Assembly (NCBI GenBank): GCA_944472155.2
Contig: OX235277.1
Span: forward strand, 19,912,804 to 19,976,803
DNA length: 64,000 nucleotides
Direction of reading: 5' to 3'
Origin: Trichobilharzia szidati
Lineage: Eukaryota > Platyhelminthes > Trematoda > Strigeidida > Schistosomatidae
Both the position numbers and the translations under genes were made by a program. Shown piece after piece: positions 23,717 to 34,450 of this stretch. The notes beneath the pieces are model-generated. The model worked only from the letters and a program-made list of their open reading frames with translations. It ran no database searches and was not told the origin of the DNA. Within the stretch, counting starts at the first letter, position 1. Each line of letters starts with the position of its first letter.

Positions 23717-24712
23717 TGTCCACGGTGCCAGCTAATGAAAGGCGACCGGTGCATACGACCACCACTTCAGTCGATTCCAGTTACGGCGATAGGTGACTTG
23801 TGGTCCGTAGATGTTATGGGTCCATTTCCTCAGACATCCAACGGTAATCAGTACCTCTTGGTGATGACGGAACACGCGACACGATGGGTAGACGCCGTAG
23901 CAATCCCAGACCAACGCGCAAGGACCGTGACAGATGCAGTAGTTAGACACATCGTTGCAGACCATGGCGTACCAAAGACAATACTGACAGACCAAGGTCC
24001 GTGTTTCGAAAGTGAAGAATTTACTTCCTGTTTGCAACAGCTTGGCATCAAGAGGAACCGAACGACCACATGCCATCCACAAACGAATGGCCTGAGGGAG
24101 AGAAACAACCGTACGCTGAAGGAGTGGCTGGCCTTGAAGGGCGGTAACTGGGAAACGGAGCTGCCACTGATTCTACTAACACATAGTGCCACCACCCAGG
24201 AAACAACGAAAAAGTCACCCTTTCAACTGATGTATGGTAGAAAACCACGATTACCGATACACAACGAAACCTGGCTCCTTCACCAAAAGTGGAGTACGAC
24301 GAAATTAAAAGCAGAACGGAAAGAAGCCGTCAAGAATGTAATGCAGAAGCAGCGGAGGGATGTCGCGAATTCTCAGCTGAGAGAAAAGACTCAATGCATT
24401 ACCTTCTCAGTTGGGGATCAAGTGAAGTGTAGAGACAGAAGATATGCTGTCGGATGCGGGCCAGGTTCACGCAAACTCCTTCCAAAGTGAGAAGGACCAT
24501 ACACAGTCACAAAAAGACGGGGTCAAGTATATACCATCAGAAGAGGTGACAAACAAAAACGAGTTAACGCCAGTCAGATCCAACGATGGGTGCATTGGGA
24601 CAAGCCGGTCTGTAACAATCATCAACGAGAGAACGCATCATCCAGAAGGTCGGAACGCCTGCACGCGAAGCTATTTGACGGGGGGACGAGTGTGGTGAGA
24701 GCTGTCCACTAG
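23717..24712 (+). pseudogene. Integrase and C-terminal tail of Pol
   Basis: Integrates the element cDNA. This frame opens with CPRCQ, the second half of the zinc domain. The DDE catalytic core follows: Asp in WSVDVMGPF (residue 26 counting from the ATG at 23735), Asp in LTDQG (86), Glu in NGLRERNNRTL (122), giving the D-D-35-E spacing. A single TGA at 24488-24490 replaces what is normally a tryptophan codon before EGPYTV. The same frame then continues through a gypsy-like C-terminal domain (VTKRRGQVYTIRR, VNASQIQRWV) and stops at TAG 24710-24712, inside the 3' LTR. The end of pol therefore overlaps the LTR by 22 bp. Confidence 0.9.
24678..24690 (+). other. Polypurine tract
   Basis: ACGGGGGGACGAG immediately precedes the 3' LTR, in the position of the plus-strand primer. 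Confidence 0.75.
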
Positions 24713-25004
24713 TCAAATTGGTAGACAGTAATTTACGTCAATATTTACGTTCCCAAGATTTGTCGTGAGAAAATGTGAACAAAGATTGACTTTGCGTAGG
24801 CGAATGCAGTTAACATATAGAGGATTTGACATTCAAGAAACAGTCACAAATAGATGAAAGATTAACTTTACGTGAGAAACAACCAATCGGAAGACTGTGT
24901 TTGTTTGCTTAAATATCCATAGTAATGTACATGAAAATATATAAATATGCGTTGATTTCCTTAATAAATGATCTGTTGCCTGACTGTTGCGTTCTGTTGT
25001 TACA
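24691..25004 (+). repeat. 3' LTR
   Basis: 314 bp, same ends as the 5' LTR with two substitutions near the 3' end; followed by the AAAG target duplication. Confidence 0.95.
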
Positions 25005-25008
25005 AAAG

Positions 25009-25344
25009 AACACGAGATTCCCGCATTGCAAATCTCTCAAACACGACCTGAAAGCATTCGAACCCGTCTTTTCGCATGATCGATTCACTTTAGATCATTT
25101 TCTTATCGATCGTGTATCTATCAATGCACTGCCAATGATAAACACATCTCTCTGTATTTTAAGTATTCAGTTGAAGAGTTCTACTGAAACTTGATGAAAC
25201 CATCGAATCCTGCTTTATTAAACTGTGTTGCGTGTTTCATCTTTCTCTACTAAGCTCTTTACAACTTATCATGTTTAAGTAATCTCTGAGAATATCTTCC
25301 GTACGCCTAATGAGTAGGGAAATCGGGACTTTCTGATTTAAGTA
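25009..25344. other. Right flank of LTR element
   Basis: No gene or repeat recognised. Confidence 0.4.
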
Positions 25345-25430
25345 GGTAGTTCAGTGATTGCAACTTTCACTGACCATGCACATGGTCCGGTTTTCGATCC
25401 CCAGCCGACGAACACCTGTTATGAATTGGT
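25345..25430 (+). repeat. tRNA-like SINE head
   Basis: AGTTCAGTGATTGCAAC and, downstream, GGTCCGGTTTTCGATCC resemble A and B boxes. The stretch GACCATGCACATG followed by GTCCGG and CGATCCCCAGCCGACG is shared with the head at 59450-59510, so both belong to one family. No tail is attached here. Confidence 0.5.
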
Positions 25431-26245
25431 CAGCCTGCAAAATTTGAGCTACCGATATCAGATGCTGAAAATTCCACACCTGTAACAAAAATACTGTGTG
25501 GAATCAAGCTATAATCAAAATAATCCTCTCTTACAATCTATTTATCCATGTTTCCTGTTCACTTAATATCTACTTTTATTTCTTCACTTTTCTTTCCTCC
25601 ACCCTACTCTTTACTGGTCTTGTGTGAAGACACTGTCGCATTTTTAAAATGCTTTTCAGACTGAAATCACTGTAAGTTATTTGCCGTACTCTTGTTATTT
25701 GGTAATTTATTACGTGCCAGCGATTGGCTTATGTCATGGAAGCTTTTATAATTAGCTTTGATAATCCTAATTCCCGTTGTTCTCCTTAATATTATAATTA
25801 ATATTCTATTGATTACCACATCTTCCTTTAGAACTTGGCAGCACCTAACTTCATATTCAGCCTGCTATTTTACTCTTAGAATTCAGCTGACCCTTAGGTC
25901 ATACATGTCCAAGTTGTGTCGATCACTTTTGAATTTTATCACTTGGCTGTAAGACAAATGAAGATATGACAAAACACCACGCTGACCGTTACTGGCTAAA
26001 GTAGACAAAGCAGCCGGAGAATTAGCCTGATATTCTGCATACAGATTCTTATTATTATAATAAGATCACAAACACTTGTGCTTATCACAGGTATTGCAGC
26101 TATCCTGTATTACTACAGAAGTCCTGTTACTAGTGCGAAAGATATATGTGAATTCTAAACATGAACACCAGGTGCATTTTATATCTTTATCAAAGCCTGA
26201 AAAATATTTTGCAGTAAGATGGTTGAAGCATCTTAAGTAGAGTTC
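25431..26245. other. Non-coding, nothing recognised
   Basis: AT-rich sequence with no convincing frame. Confidence 0.4.
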
Positions 26246-26390
26246 AAATTATTCCGGACCAAGTGGCTCAATGGTGAAAGAGCATTTCGTCGTAACCTGA
26301 AGGTCACAGATGGGACTCCTGGTGGAATCATGAATGCGCCCTGCTAAAGAGTTCCAAACTTGAAATAAAACGGCATCTAACGCTTCCTTC
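26246..26390 (+). mobile_element. Old Sm-alpha-type SINE fragment
   Basis: Starts with an A-box-like AAGTGGCTCAATGGT. Its distal part (ATGCGCCCTGCTAAAGAG ... AATAAAACGGCATC ... CGCTTCC) aligns by eye with the stem I-core-stem II-GAAA-stem III order of Sm-alpha hammerheads. The core is heavily mutated. It sits at the 3' end of the LINE relic on the other strand. Confidence 0.5.
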
Positions 26391-28119
26391 GTGATGAGAT
26401 CTAACAACCAGAGCACATCCACCATATACATAAGCAAATGGGTTTAAGTTATTGAAAGACTTCATTAAAGGTTCAAGATTGATTAAGGGTAATTTTGCCA
26501 TTGCTCTAAAAAACAGCAAAGTAATGTCAATAGGTCTAAACTTAATACATCATCCGGTAGATGATTTCAGTTTTGGGGCAGTTTTAATATACTTCCGAGA
26601 AGCAGGAACAATATGTTTTTCTAAAAGGATATGTTGGGAATATTAGTAAAGGGTAACAGAATATCCCCTAATTTTGTGAAGATAATAGCTGGCACGCTGT
26701 CTAGATTCAGTCCTTGATAAGTATTCGAGGATTGGTCGAATCCAAGAGCATCCAAGGACAATTACATTTTTCATCTCTAAAATCGGAAACCACGGCATAT
26801 GCTGGACCACATGTAAGGAAATTTTAAAGAGTATCATCATCAGGTGAAAAGTGAGCATTAATCACTGGCTTTACACTAATAATCTACCGGGGTGATTTTC
26901 GGGTATAGGTTATATTTAGTCTTTTTACTTCGGATCAAATTCAAGTGTTCAGTCTTTTCATACCATGACTATGTTTCCTCTTAGAAAATCTTTCCTTTTC
27001 CCTTCAAATCTTTTTGATTTTGGGAGAAGAAAAATGTTCAAATACTGATTGCAGCACACATCAAGAGATAATTTGCGATATCATGTTATGTTTGTGATAG
27101 TAACATCAATAACATGTTCAGAGAATCATATCTGGTCTGTGTCCTTGCTTCCGTGTGTTGTCTTGAGATGAACGTTCTTGGAGAAATGTGAGAAAACACC
27201 TTTGTATAACTTGTCATATGACTTTGGCAACACCAGTGTAGTGTGACAATAAGAGGTTTACTAGTGGAGCTCGTTTGATAGCTTCATATATCCTGAAATC
27301 TTTGGTAAACACTACAACTATCATGTTGCTTAGTTGCGCTGCAATCTTGGCAATACTTTTTTAATGACACCAAAGTGAAGCCTAAGGAATTAAAAATCTC
27401 TTGTCACTAGTGAAGGTCTGTTACGAGCAAAAGTAGTACGTTGATCAGAAAAAATGATTAGGTCTGTCAGACTGTAATCGAGTGTGACATAAACGTTTCT
27501 TATGTAAGTGTCTTTGTAATTCGACAGGTTTTTCGGGAGATATGTAACAGCTATACAGTCTGTATTGTCGCATGAGAATTTCAAACATACACCACAAAAA
27601 GTAGACGACTGAGAAGCGGTAAAATCTGTAGCAACACCTTCCGATTTCTATTTAGACAGACTGGATAACCTACATGTACCTAATGAATAACTTTCTTATT
27701 TTTCATCTACACCGTTTCTGCATATATCGTTTTTCTCCGCTCTACGAATGGTTTCTAATTTGTGTCTGTCTTTTGAAATAGTTGAAGTTCATGGTGAAGT
27801 TTATGAGGGATTCCTGTGATTTTCCAGCAAGTTGTTTGTCATCTAGGCGCTTGCACCTCATGTGAATTTTGTGATCATCTTAATGTGCCTTTATGCTTAT
27901 CATCTTTGTAACTCTTTGGTCAGGTGTATAGAATACGAATGGCTCACCGCCTGAAATACAGTTGTGCTTATTCCCATGTGTAATTGTTACTCCCTTGTAT
28001 TCTATCTTACTGGTTTGTTTCCTCAGTTCACGAAATCTAAATAATGAGATATGCATATTTGTCGGGCATCCACTTTGCTTTCTGTTGAATAATTTGGTGG
28101 GACGTAGAAAAATTTCCAT
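26386..28119 (-). pseudogene. Decayed CR1/Jockey-type LINE
   Basis: Old non-LTR retrotransposon on the minus strand. The best part (26760-26400) reads, in pieces, LDSVPAIIFTKLGDILLPFTN, KNIVPASRKYIK, FRPIDITLLFFRAMAKLPLI and NPFAYVYGG. This follows the fingers-palm order of CR1-like RTs (P-x-I-F ... VP-x-S-x-KY ... FRPI-x-T ... FAY). Upstream on the same strand (28119-27400), frames with ISGGEPFVFYT and WCMFEILMRQYRLYSCYISP resemble an endonuclease domain, with less certainty. Many stops and frame changes make it non-functional. Confidence 0.5.
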
Positions 28120-29514
28120 TAACAGGTTACCATTTATTTAAATTTGCATTAGCAGGCATAAAGAGAATGTTTAAAATATGTTAAAAATTGTCGTTAAAAT
28201 TGTATTCCACGTTACGAAGGCTTTATATTACCATTAGTCGAGTAACATTCTTTGAACACTGTTCGCCACTATTGCTGAAAAGGATTGAAAAAAACACTGA
28301 AGCATTAGTATTTTGTCAGTACACTTGACATACTTCAAAACTCAGTTAAGAGAATTCGGTGCTGCATATGCATAAACAATAGTTTTGCAATACTTTGGAA
28401 TTCTATGAAAAGAAATTTTTATTACTCCTTTGGCTCTTGAATGAATCACTATAAACTTTCAAAATGTGTCACTTTTGTTAACATTCACGATATATGTTTC
28501 GAAACGTTTACACACACACGTTTCGCCTTTGAAACGTTGAAGCAGGTTTCTGCCGAAAAGTTTTTACAATTTAGTAAGTAACATAATAATGACACCGCAC
28601 ATATGAATAATGAGATTTTGGTGATTACCAGGTGACGATAAAATTATTCACATACGCTTCTATTTAAAAAGCTTCGATTATGCAGTAGTATATCATAAAA
28701 GTTATTATCAAGTTTTCAGTCCTGAGACTTTGAAATGAGAAGGTTGGACAGGATTCCCTGGGTAATTAAAGAACTGAGAGTTACACCAACGATAAATAAA
28801 ATATAACTTACCGGAATAACTTTTTTGCTTGAAGAAACACGGAACATTTTGACACATTTTAGTGAATATTACACAATGACAGTCAGCTTCGTTTTTTACA
28901 AATAAGGGAAAATCCTGATTCACTGCACTAATATACAATAAATTCGTTACCGCAAGTAAAGATGAAGTTTATACAAACTAGACAAACCTATTCATAAAGT
29001 TCACTGACAGAACTTTTATTCTGTATGCTTCATTTCGTGTCGCAGGTACACGGTTAAATCAATTGAATTATTTTTTTTCATTTGTCACATTCAAGAACGT
29101 TACAAGTGACTAATGTCAGAGATGCCATCCAGTGTTTCAGTTTGTTATCATACTAGATATTCGCATTTTTAACGCTTTTACTCTCGGCTTTCCATGAAGT
29201 AAGACTTCATGTATAAAACATTCATATGCATGAGTATACTGAACCAGTTATCTGTGCCCCAGTGATCATGATTTCTCCTTAAATTTTTGCCCAATAAAAA
29301 GTCATTTGCTGAAGAATCTTAGTAATTAAAGTTGACACTGTTTTACCCATTTCATTGACAAGGTGATGCACGATATACATATGTGTATATATGTACATTC
29401 AAGTGCGGATTTTCATTGGTTAACTTCAATAAGAATGAAAATGACTTCCACAGAGAATTGTCAGTTTGTGTCATATATTTATTTTCAGGTATTGGTTATG
29501 TAAGGACTTTGTTT
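28120..29514. other. Non-coding, nothing recognised
   Basis: No gene identified. Several short GAAACGT/ACGTTTC words cluster at 28495-28550. Confidence 0.4.
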
Positions 29515-29862
29515 GATTGGATGGAGGATTTCATCATGAGCTGACATCAGTAAGAGAACCACTGGGAAACCTGGAGGTACTGAACAGCTGTTTCGTCAGC
29601 CTATTTTGATACTCTTCATCAGTGCACACTCACCACAGGGCTCGAACCCAGGACATTCTGGTTGCAAGGCGAGCTCGTAGACCATTCAGCCACTGGGACC
29701 AGATCAAATGGCCAGCCCATGAATTCTCAATTCTGCCAATTCACGAAATACCGCGACCATTTTGCAATGTCTTCTTCGATGAGTTACTGCCTCATCTTCA
29801 GCCTGCTGCACCCTACTGGTCACGGCTTCCCACTGGAACCTCAGGTCACTGCTTGAATATGG
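29515..29862 (-). mobile_element. Full-length Sm-alpha-type SINE
   Basis: About 348 bp on the minus strand. A box TGGCTGAATGGT (29692-29681 region) and B box GGGTTCGAGCCC (29649-29638) resemble a tRNA head. The hammerhead region follows at 29628-29577, and then a 3' tail ending ATGAAATCCTCCATCCAAT. The length agrees with the known schistosome family (about 330 bp; established knowledge). An inverted partial copy lies 34 bp away on the plus strand. Confidence 0.75.
29577..29628 (-). ncRNA. Hammerhead relic in SINE
   Basis: Minus strand: stem I GCACTG, core position ATGAAGA (C3 changed to A), GAAA intact, stem III from the self-complementary ACAGCTGT, then TT and stem I 3' strand CAGTAC with one mismatch. 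It retains the overall layout, but the C3 change should abolish or strongly reduce cleavage. Confidence 0.6.
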
Positions 29863-29895
29863 CCAACACTTAAAAATTAATCTGATGCTCATTAG

Positions 29896-30006
29896 TGACT
29901 GGCTGAAGAGTCTCAAACTAGGCTGACGGAACAGCTGTTCAGTACCTGAGGTTTTCTAGGGGTTCTCTAACTGATGTCAACTCACGATGAAATCCTCCAT
30001 CCAATC
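29896..30006 (+). mobile_element. 5'-truncated SINE, inverted partner
   Basis: Matches the 3' third of the SINE at 29515-29862 in the opposite orientation, with about 100 bp arms. It includes CTGAAGA (a legal CUGANGA core), stem II GTCT/AGGC, and a mutated GGAA in place of GAAA. The two SINEs could fold into one large hairpin. Confidence 0.7.
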
Positions 30007-30901
30007 ATATATTTATGGAGATTAGAGTCACCAGGTAGATTAAACTTCTGTTTAGACCTCAAACATTTGAAACTTCGTTATTGAGTGTGTGTGAAAATAT
30101 AAGCTAAGCAGAATGATACAGTATATAATGCTGCTTATTTAGCATTTAGAAAGTACAAGTGATGGACGCTTTCCTACACTTATATGAATCAACATGCTAT
30201 TTCTGAATACTGTTTTTTCGTATGCTTTTTCAGGTTAAGGGGAACTACCATCACTACATGTAAACTGGCGAAGCGGTTGTCTATGAGTCTACTTGATAAA
30301 TCCTTTGATTGATAATTCGATGTTGCAATGCTGGGGACGATTTTAGTTGAAAGAGAGACGTGCTTAAGGACAACAGCCAGTAACCTCTGAAATAGACAGC
30401 TTTCCAAAATATTATCTGGAAATTACTAAGATACCACTACAACAGATGTTAGATTGTATAGAGAGATATATGAATGAAACAACATTTGCTACTACTTGCA
30501 TATTCTGTCCATATAGTACATTGTCCTTCCAGCTTGGATAAATGCTGAAACTATGGTTAATCTTAAAGTCTGAATTTTGGAACCCCACAAACGAAGTATT
30601 TAGAAGACGCTATTTTAAAAAACAATTTGTGCCTAAGTCAGGAAATGATTTTAGATGGAAAATTTAGTAATTAATATGCAATGGTCATTCACATCAGTGA
30701 AATCTGTAAGTCAACCCTTTTGTGAAAACAACTTACCATTCTTCCTCTTTAGCTCCTGTTTGAAAATTTTCAATGGGAAAATTTTAATCAGGATATTTCG
30801 ATAAGCGTATTTACTGTGTTTTCATATGTCCAGTGGAATTCTCATGTATGGTTACTTTATAATGCATTCGCTGCAGATCAGTAGTCCCAGTGGACGCTTC
30901 T
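30007..30901. other. Non-coding, nothing recognised
   Basis: No frame or repeat recognised. Confidence 0.4.
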
Positions 30902-31012
30902 GGTGATTTTGTGTTCTCTGAACTGGATGGTTTACTTGCAAAGCTCTCATTGTCTTACTAGACAACATCTTCAGCATATATCTCGATTTGAGGTGAGCTT
31001 TCAGAATTCTCT
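30902..31012 (-). repeat. PLE tail fragment, inverted
   Basis: Minus strand carries AGAATTCTGAAAGCTCACC, TGCTGAAGATGTTGTCTAG and CCATCCAGTTCAGAGAACAC, matching the 3' end of the PLE at 16915-17035. The hammerhead core CTGAAGA is kept, but GAAA reads GAGA. Confidence 0.75.
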
Positions 31013-31163
31013 GCCACTTTATCAGCCATCAATAACAAGGAAGTTACTTGTCCAAAAGTCAACTATTAAGTCAACAAGATGATCATTACCAACATTGGTG
31101 GAATAGAGGGTGAAAAATATACGAAACGATCAAATACGTTCAGGGTCTCTAGGAGAGATGCTT
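31013..31163. other. Spacer between inverted PLE tails
   Basis: 150 bp of unrecognised sequence. Confidence 0.4.
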
Positions 31164-31310
31164 TATGAATTTGTAAAGAATTCTAAAGGTTCGCTTTATA
31201 TTGAAGTATGCGCTGAAGATGTTGTCTAGTGAGACAGTGGAAGCTTCGCAGCTGAAACACTAACAAATAATTCAACACCAGTTATACGCATTTGAGTGTA
31301 GCTACTTAAA
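31164..31310 (+). repeat. PLE tail fragment
   Basis: Plus strand carries AGAATTCTAAAGGTTCGC, then TGCG-CTGAAGA (31209-31219), a TTGTCT-AGTG-AGACAG stem II and CTT-CGCA. It matches the PLE at 16915-17040. One core position (GGAA for GAAA) is mutated. Only the tail is present, so the insertion is extremely 5' truncated. Confidence 0.8.
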
Positions 31311-32444
31311 ATAATAACATCTACACAAAATGAAAGAGTAGTTTAGTATAATCAAGGGTGCATCAAATAAACGTCATTTCTGACACTATCATGCAGAATG
31401 ATGCTTGCCTGTTAATGTTCCACAACAAAGTTGTTATTCCATGCATATTGAACTAGAACTGATCAGCCAAAAATATTTTTAAACATTTACAGACGTCGTA
31501 CTGTTTATTCCGGAAGATTTTGAAATATATTTCACCTTATGGTTGAAGTCTTACGTCCTTGCCTAACTACGCTTTTCACAGTACGATGAAAATATTCACT
31601 CTCCGTCACGAGCTGGTAAGATATCGAGTGTCTGGTTATGTAACAGCTTGGCTGCTATGTGTCACATGCACTTATTTCAGGAATGAGAAAGTATATATAT
31701 ATATATATATATTGATGCCATTCAAAACTCCTATTTTTAAGGGAATTTCTGAAGTCAGTTTAAATCAACCTGAGATGGGTAAATGTTAGCTTTCATTAAA
31801 AAAAAAGTTCAATTATAAGGCAGTCAAGTTATTTCAAACTGAATCAAATATTATTCTTCGAAACATTTGCTTTGATTTACCATCCTATGCAAATGTTTAC
31901 TTGGAAAAAAGCATTCTTTCCTTAAATACCTAGAAAACAAACCCATCACGCCTGTTTTATTGTAAGTAAACACTCCAATGTCTATAAGGCTGTTGCCTAA
32001 ATAATCCGAGTTTGAAACTGACAGGACAGCAGCTGTTATAGATTTAATACTGTGTGGTTTTGTGTCGCATAAAGCCGTATGTTTTGTAGGACTACAACTA
32101 GAAACCAGAATAAGATGATCGCAGTATCCACAAAAACTGTAAAATTATAACAAAAAATTGCTTAAGCAAATTATTGAACGTAAAATACAGAGGATAAAAT
32201 GATTAAGTTCTTTCATCATATCTCAAAATGCATTCCTATTTTCAGGTTTGTTTTATTAGTAATTAAATTGGAGAAAAAAGGCTTGGCTCTGTGAACAAGG
32301 ATATATTTCGCGTGTTTCCAGCCAGAATGCAGACACACAGAACATGTTGGACAAAAAATGGAAGCATAATTTCATCTTCTTATAGTACTAGATTGGTGAA
32401 AGTGATGAATTAAAACCTACTGTATCACACATGCAAATTCAGTA
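31311..32444. other. Non-coding; (TA)n microsatellite
   Basis: No gene. A TA dinucleotide run lies at about 31689-31713. Confidence 0.45.
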
Positions 32445-32570
32445 TTTATCAAAATGAAGGAGGACTCACGATTGTCTGAAGATGAATGCAAATGTATATA
32501 TATATATGTGCATTCATTCGTGTCTATGTCATATAATAGGTTGGTCAACACATAAGACTATTAGGTTTCT
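32445..32570 (+). repeat. Dispersed repeat, copy 1
   Basis: TATTTATCAAAATGAAGGAG ... TTGTCTGAA ... TATATATA ... TATGTCAT ... GGTTGG is matched in the same order at 34325-34450. Both copies carry a short TA run in the middle. Confidence 0.5.
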
Positions 32571-33424
32571 GATAATTCAAACACAAATATAAAATGAGAA
32601 AGTTGCAACTAGCTGTTAGGACGGAAGACAGTGGATGTAAATTAAATAGCAGTTAGTATTATTTGTGCAACTCATTTGGAAATTAAACCCACTGAACGGG
32701 ATGAAGAAAGTGTGTTTGTTTTAATCTCTTACATTATTTTAAATAAGAAATATTTAAGCCACTTTTATGCGGCGTAGATACATCCCATTGACCAGGTTAA
32801 ACTAAACACCCCACGCCAGGTTCACTTTCCATTTATGGCAAAAAATTTTAATTTCACTCAAACAGATGAAATTAGGCAGTCTGGTTTAAGGCAAAGTAAA
32901 CACGTATACAAATTTATTTGACGAATATATTTCTGACTGTCTGTGAGACTGACTTGGTCTGTGACTGAACATTTCATTACTCAAGATAAAAATAAGCTTC
33001 TATAGAGGAAGAAAGAGCAGATTTGCGGTATAAAATGATATCGTCATTGTATTTCACAGGTCCTCATCAACTGCAGACTACCTGAAATTACAATGGCTTT
33101 ATAGATGATGAATAACATACTTTAATGTTTAAGTGGTAGTAGAGAAGAAATACTATGAAAATGACGCATCCAAAATTTAAGCATTACAATTTTCAGTTTA
33201 AGTTTTCATCATCAATTTATATGCTTTCAAAGTAGAAAAGATGGGGGAAGATTAAGACAGAAAACAGGAAAAATTAACAAACAGTGTCAGCTTTTAGGTT
33301 CACATAGCAACTCACAAATCAAAAGTGGTTGCAGTTTATAAGATTGAGATTTGATCACTGAGTTGAGATCACTGAATTAGGTGTCTAATTAATGCAATCA
33401 AGATCAAAATTTAGTTACCAAGAG
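32571..33424. other. Non-coding, nothing recognised
   Basis: AT-rich sequence without convincing features. Confidence 0.4.
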
Positions 33425-34340
33425 GGTGAGAGATTAATCACACTCTTTTTCTGTATGCATAAGTCTGGTTTGAATCGTTTGACTGCTTTCGCTTCATCAA
33501 ATCATAATAAATTTCCTTTCCTTTGCTAATTTAATATTTTGAAAGACTTTGAAATCTCTGCGAGATGACCAGTATGCACAGTATGTCTGGTAGTTGCACT
33601 CTGAAAATATTTGCTTCTTTTCAAGCACAAGCTTTTTGGAACATGTTTAGAAAACAGGATAGAAGCCCTTCTTCCCGTCCTTCCAAAGTACTTGCTCCCG
33701 AAAGTGCACGTAAACTCACAAACGCAGTTGAAGGTGACATCAGAAGGTTATTTATTCAGTTTTGAGTGGCTTACATAAGAAGTACTTCTGCATAATGTTA
33801 TGCGTATAGCTGCAGAGAAGCTTCCTTTTTTTGCACTTTTCATTCTTTTGTCAATCTTTTGTAACACTGCATCTCCTTTGAATGGGAGACAAATGAACAC
33901 TTTCTTTTTTTCTACAGTTAAGTGATTTTCTTTCTTATCTTTCTCTCTGCTATACTTTCGTTTAAATTCCTTTAGGTATCTATTTTATCGTATGCATTTC
34001 TCAACGATACGTAATTATTCCTCCAAATTGTTCGGCTAACATAGCTTCCTGGCCTATCGTACAGTGTCCTTACTAATCCTGCTTATAGCTTATAGGGAAG
34101 AAGCTGCGCTAGTGAAGGTATTGTTCAGTCCGGGTTTCTTTTCTTTAGATGGAATTTTCAACTGTCCTATCGTTTCTCCTTTTTTCACTTATGTCCAGGA
34201 AATTGAATACGTCATTGTGTTCATATTCCATGATGAATTTAATGTGTGGGTGGATCTGGTCTGCAAATCTGGTCTTTCTTTCTCTATCCAAATTTATCAC
34301 GGGAACCAAATGTATGAAATAAAAATAAGTATTTATCATA
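33425..34340 (-). pseudogene. PLE relic: late RT and GIY-YIG
   Basis: Degenerate PLE on the minus strand. Near 34280-34145 the frame reads QIHPHIKFIMEYEHNDVFNF and LDISEKRRNDRTVENSI, the post-YxDD segment before the YRKPT motif. Around 33930-33740 it reads KKVFICLPFKGDAVLQKIDKR, as in PLE linkers. Near 33735-33640 it reads CEFTCTFGSKYFGRTGRRA, a GIY-YIG core with YFGRT in place of YIGRT. Further on is a KRFKP ... CIQKKS type C-terminus. Frames shift and stops intervene, so it is non-functional. It is of another PLE lineage than the 15-17 kb copy. Confidence 0.65.
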
Positions 34341-34450
34341 ATGAAAGAGGACTTAATATTGTCTGAATTTAATTATATATATATAATTATTACTCTACTT
34401 ATGTCATGTGAAGGGTTGGCTAGCGAACAAGACGAATATTCCAAAGCCAT
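34341..34450 (+). repeat. Dispersed repeat, copy 2
   Basis: Same family as 32445-32570; the match begins about 34325 at the edge of the PLE relic. It contains the palindrome AATTATATATATATAATT. Confidence 0.45.

Larger units (their letters stand above)
20586..25004 (+). mobile_element. Ty3/gypsy LTR retrotransposon, defective
   Basis: A structurally complete insertion of 4,419 bp. It is bounded by 314-bp LTRs starting TGTGGTG and ending TTACA, and flanked by a 4-bp duplication AAAG (20582-20585 and 25005-25008). Order: LTR, primer site, gag with zinc knuckle, protease, RT, RNase H, integrase, polypurine tract, LTR. Integrase after RNase H places it in Ty3/gypsy. The LTRs differ at only two positions, so insertion is recent, yet the coding part has two frameshifts, one nonsense codon and an in-frame gap in RT. 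It probably moved with proteins supplied by another copy (inference). Confidence 0.95.

Noticed and set aside
20917..24248. Many long minus-strand frames over the gypsy element
   Set aside because: They are shadows of the GC-richer gag-pol coding strand and contain no domains of their own.
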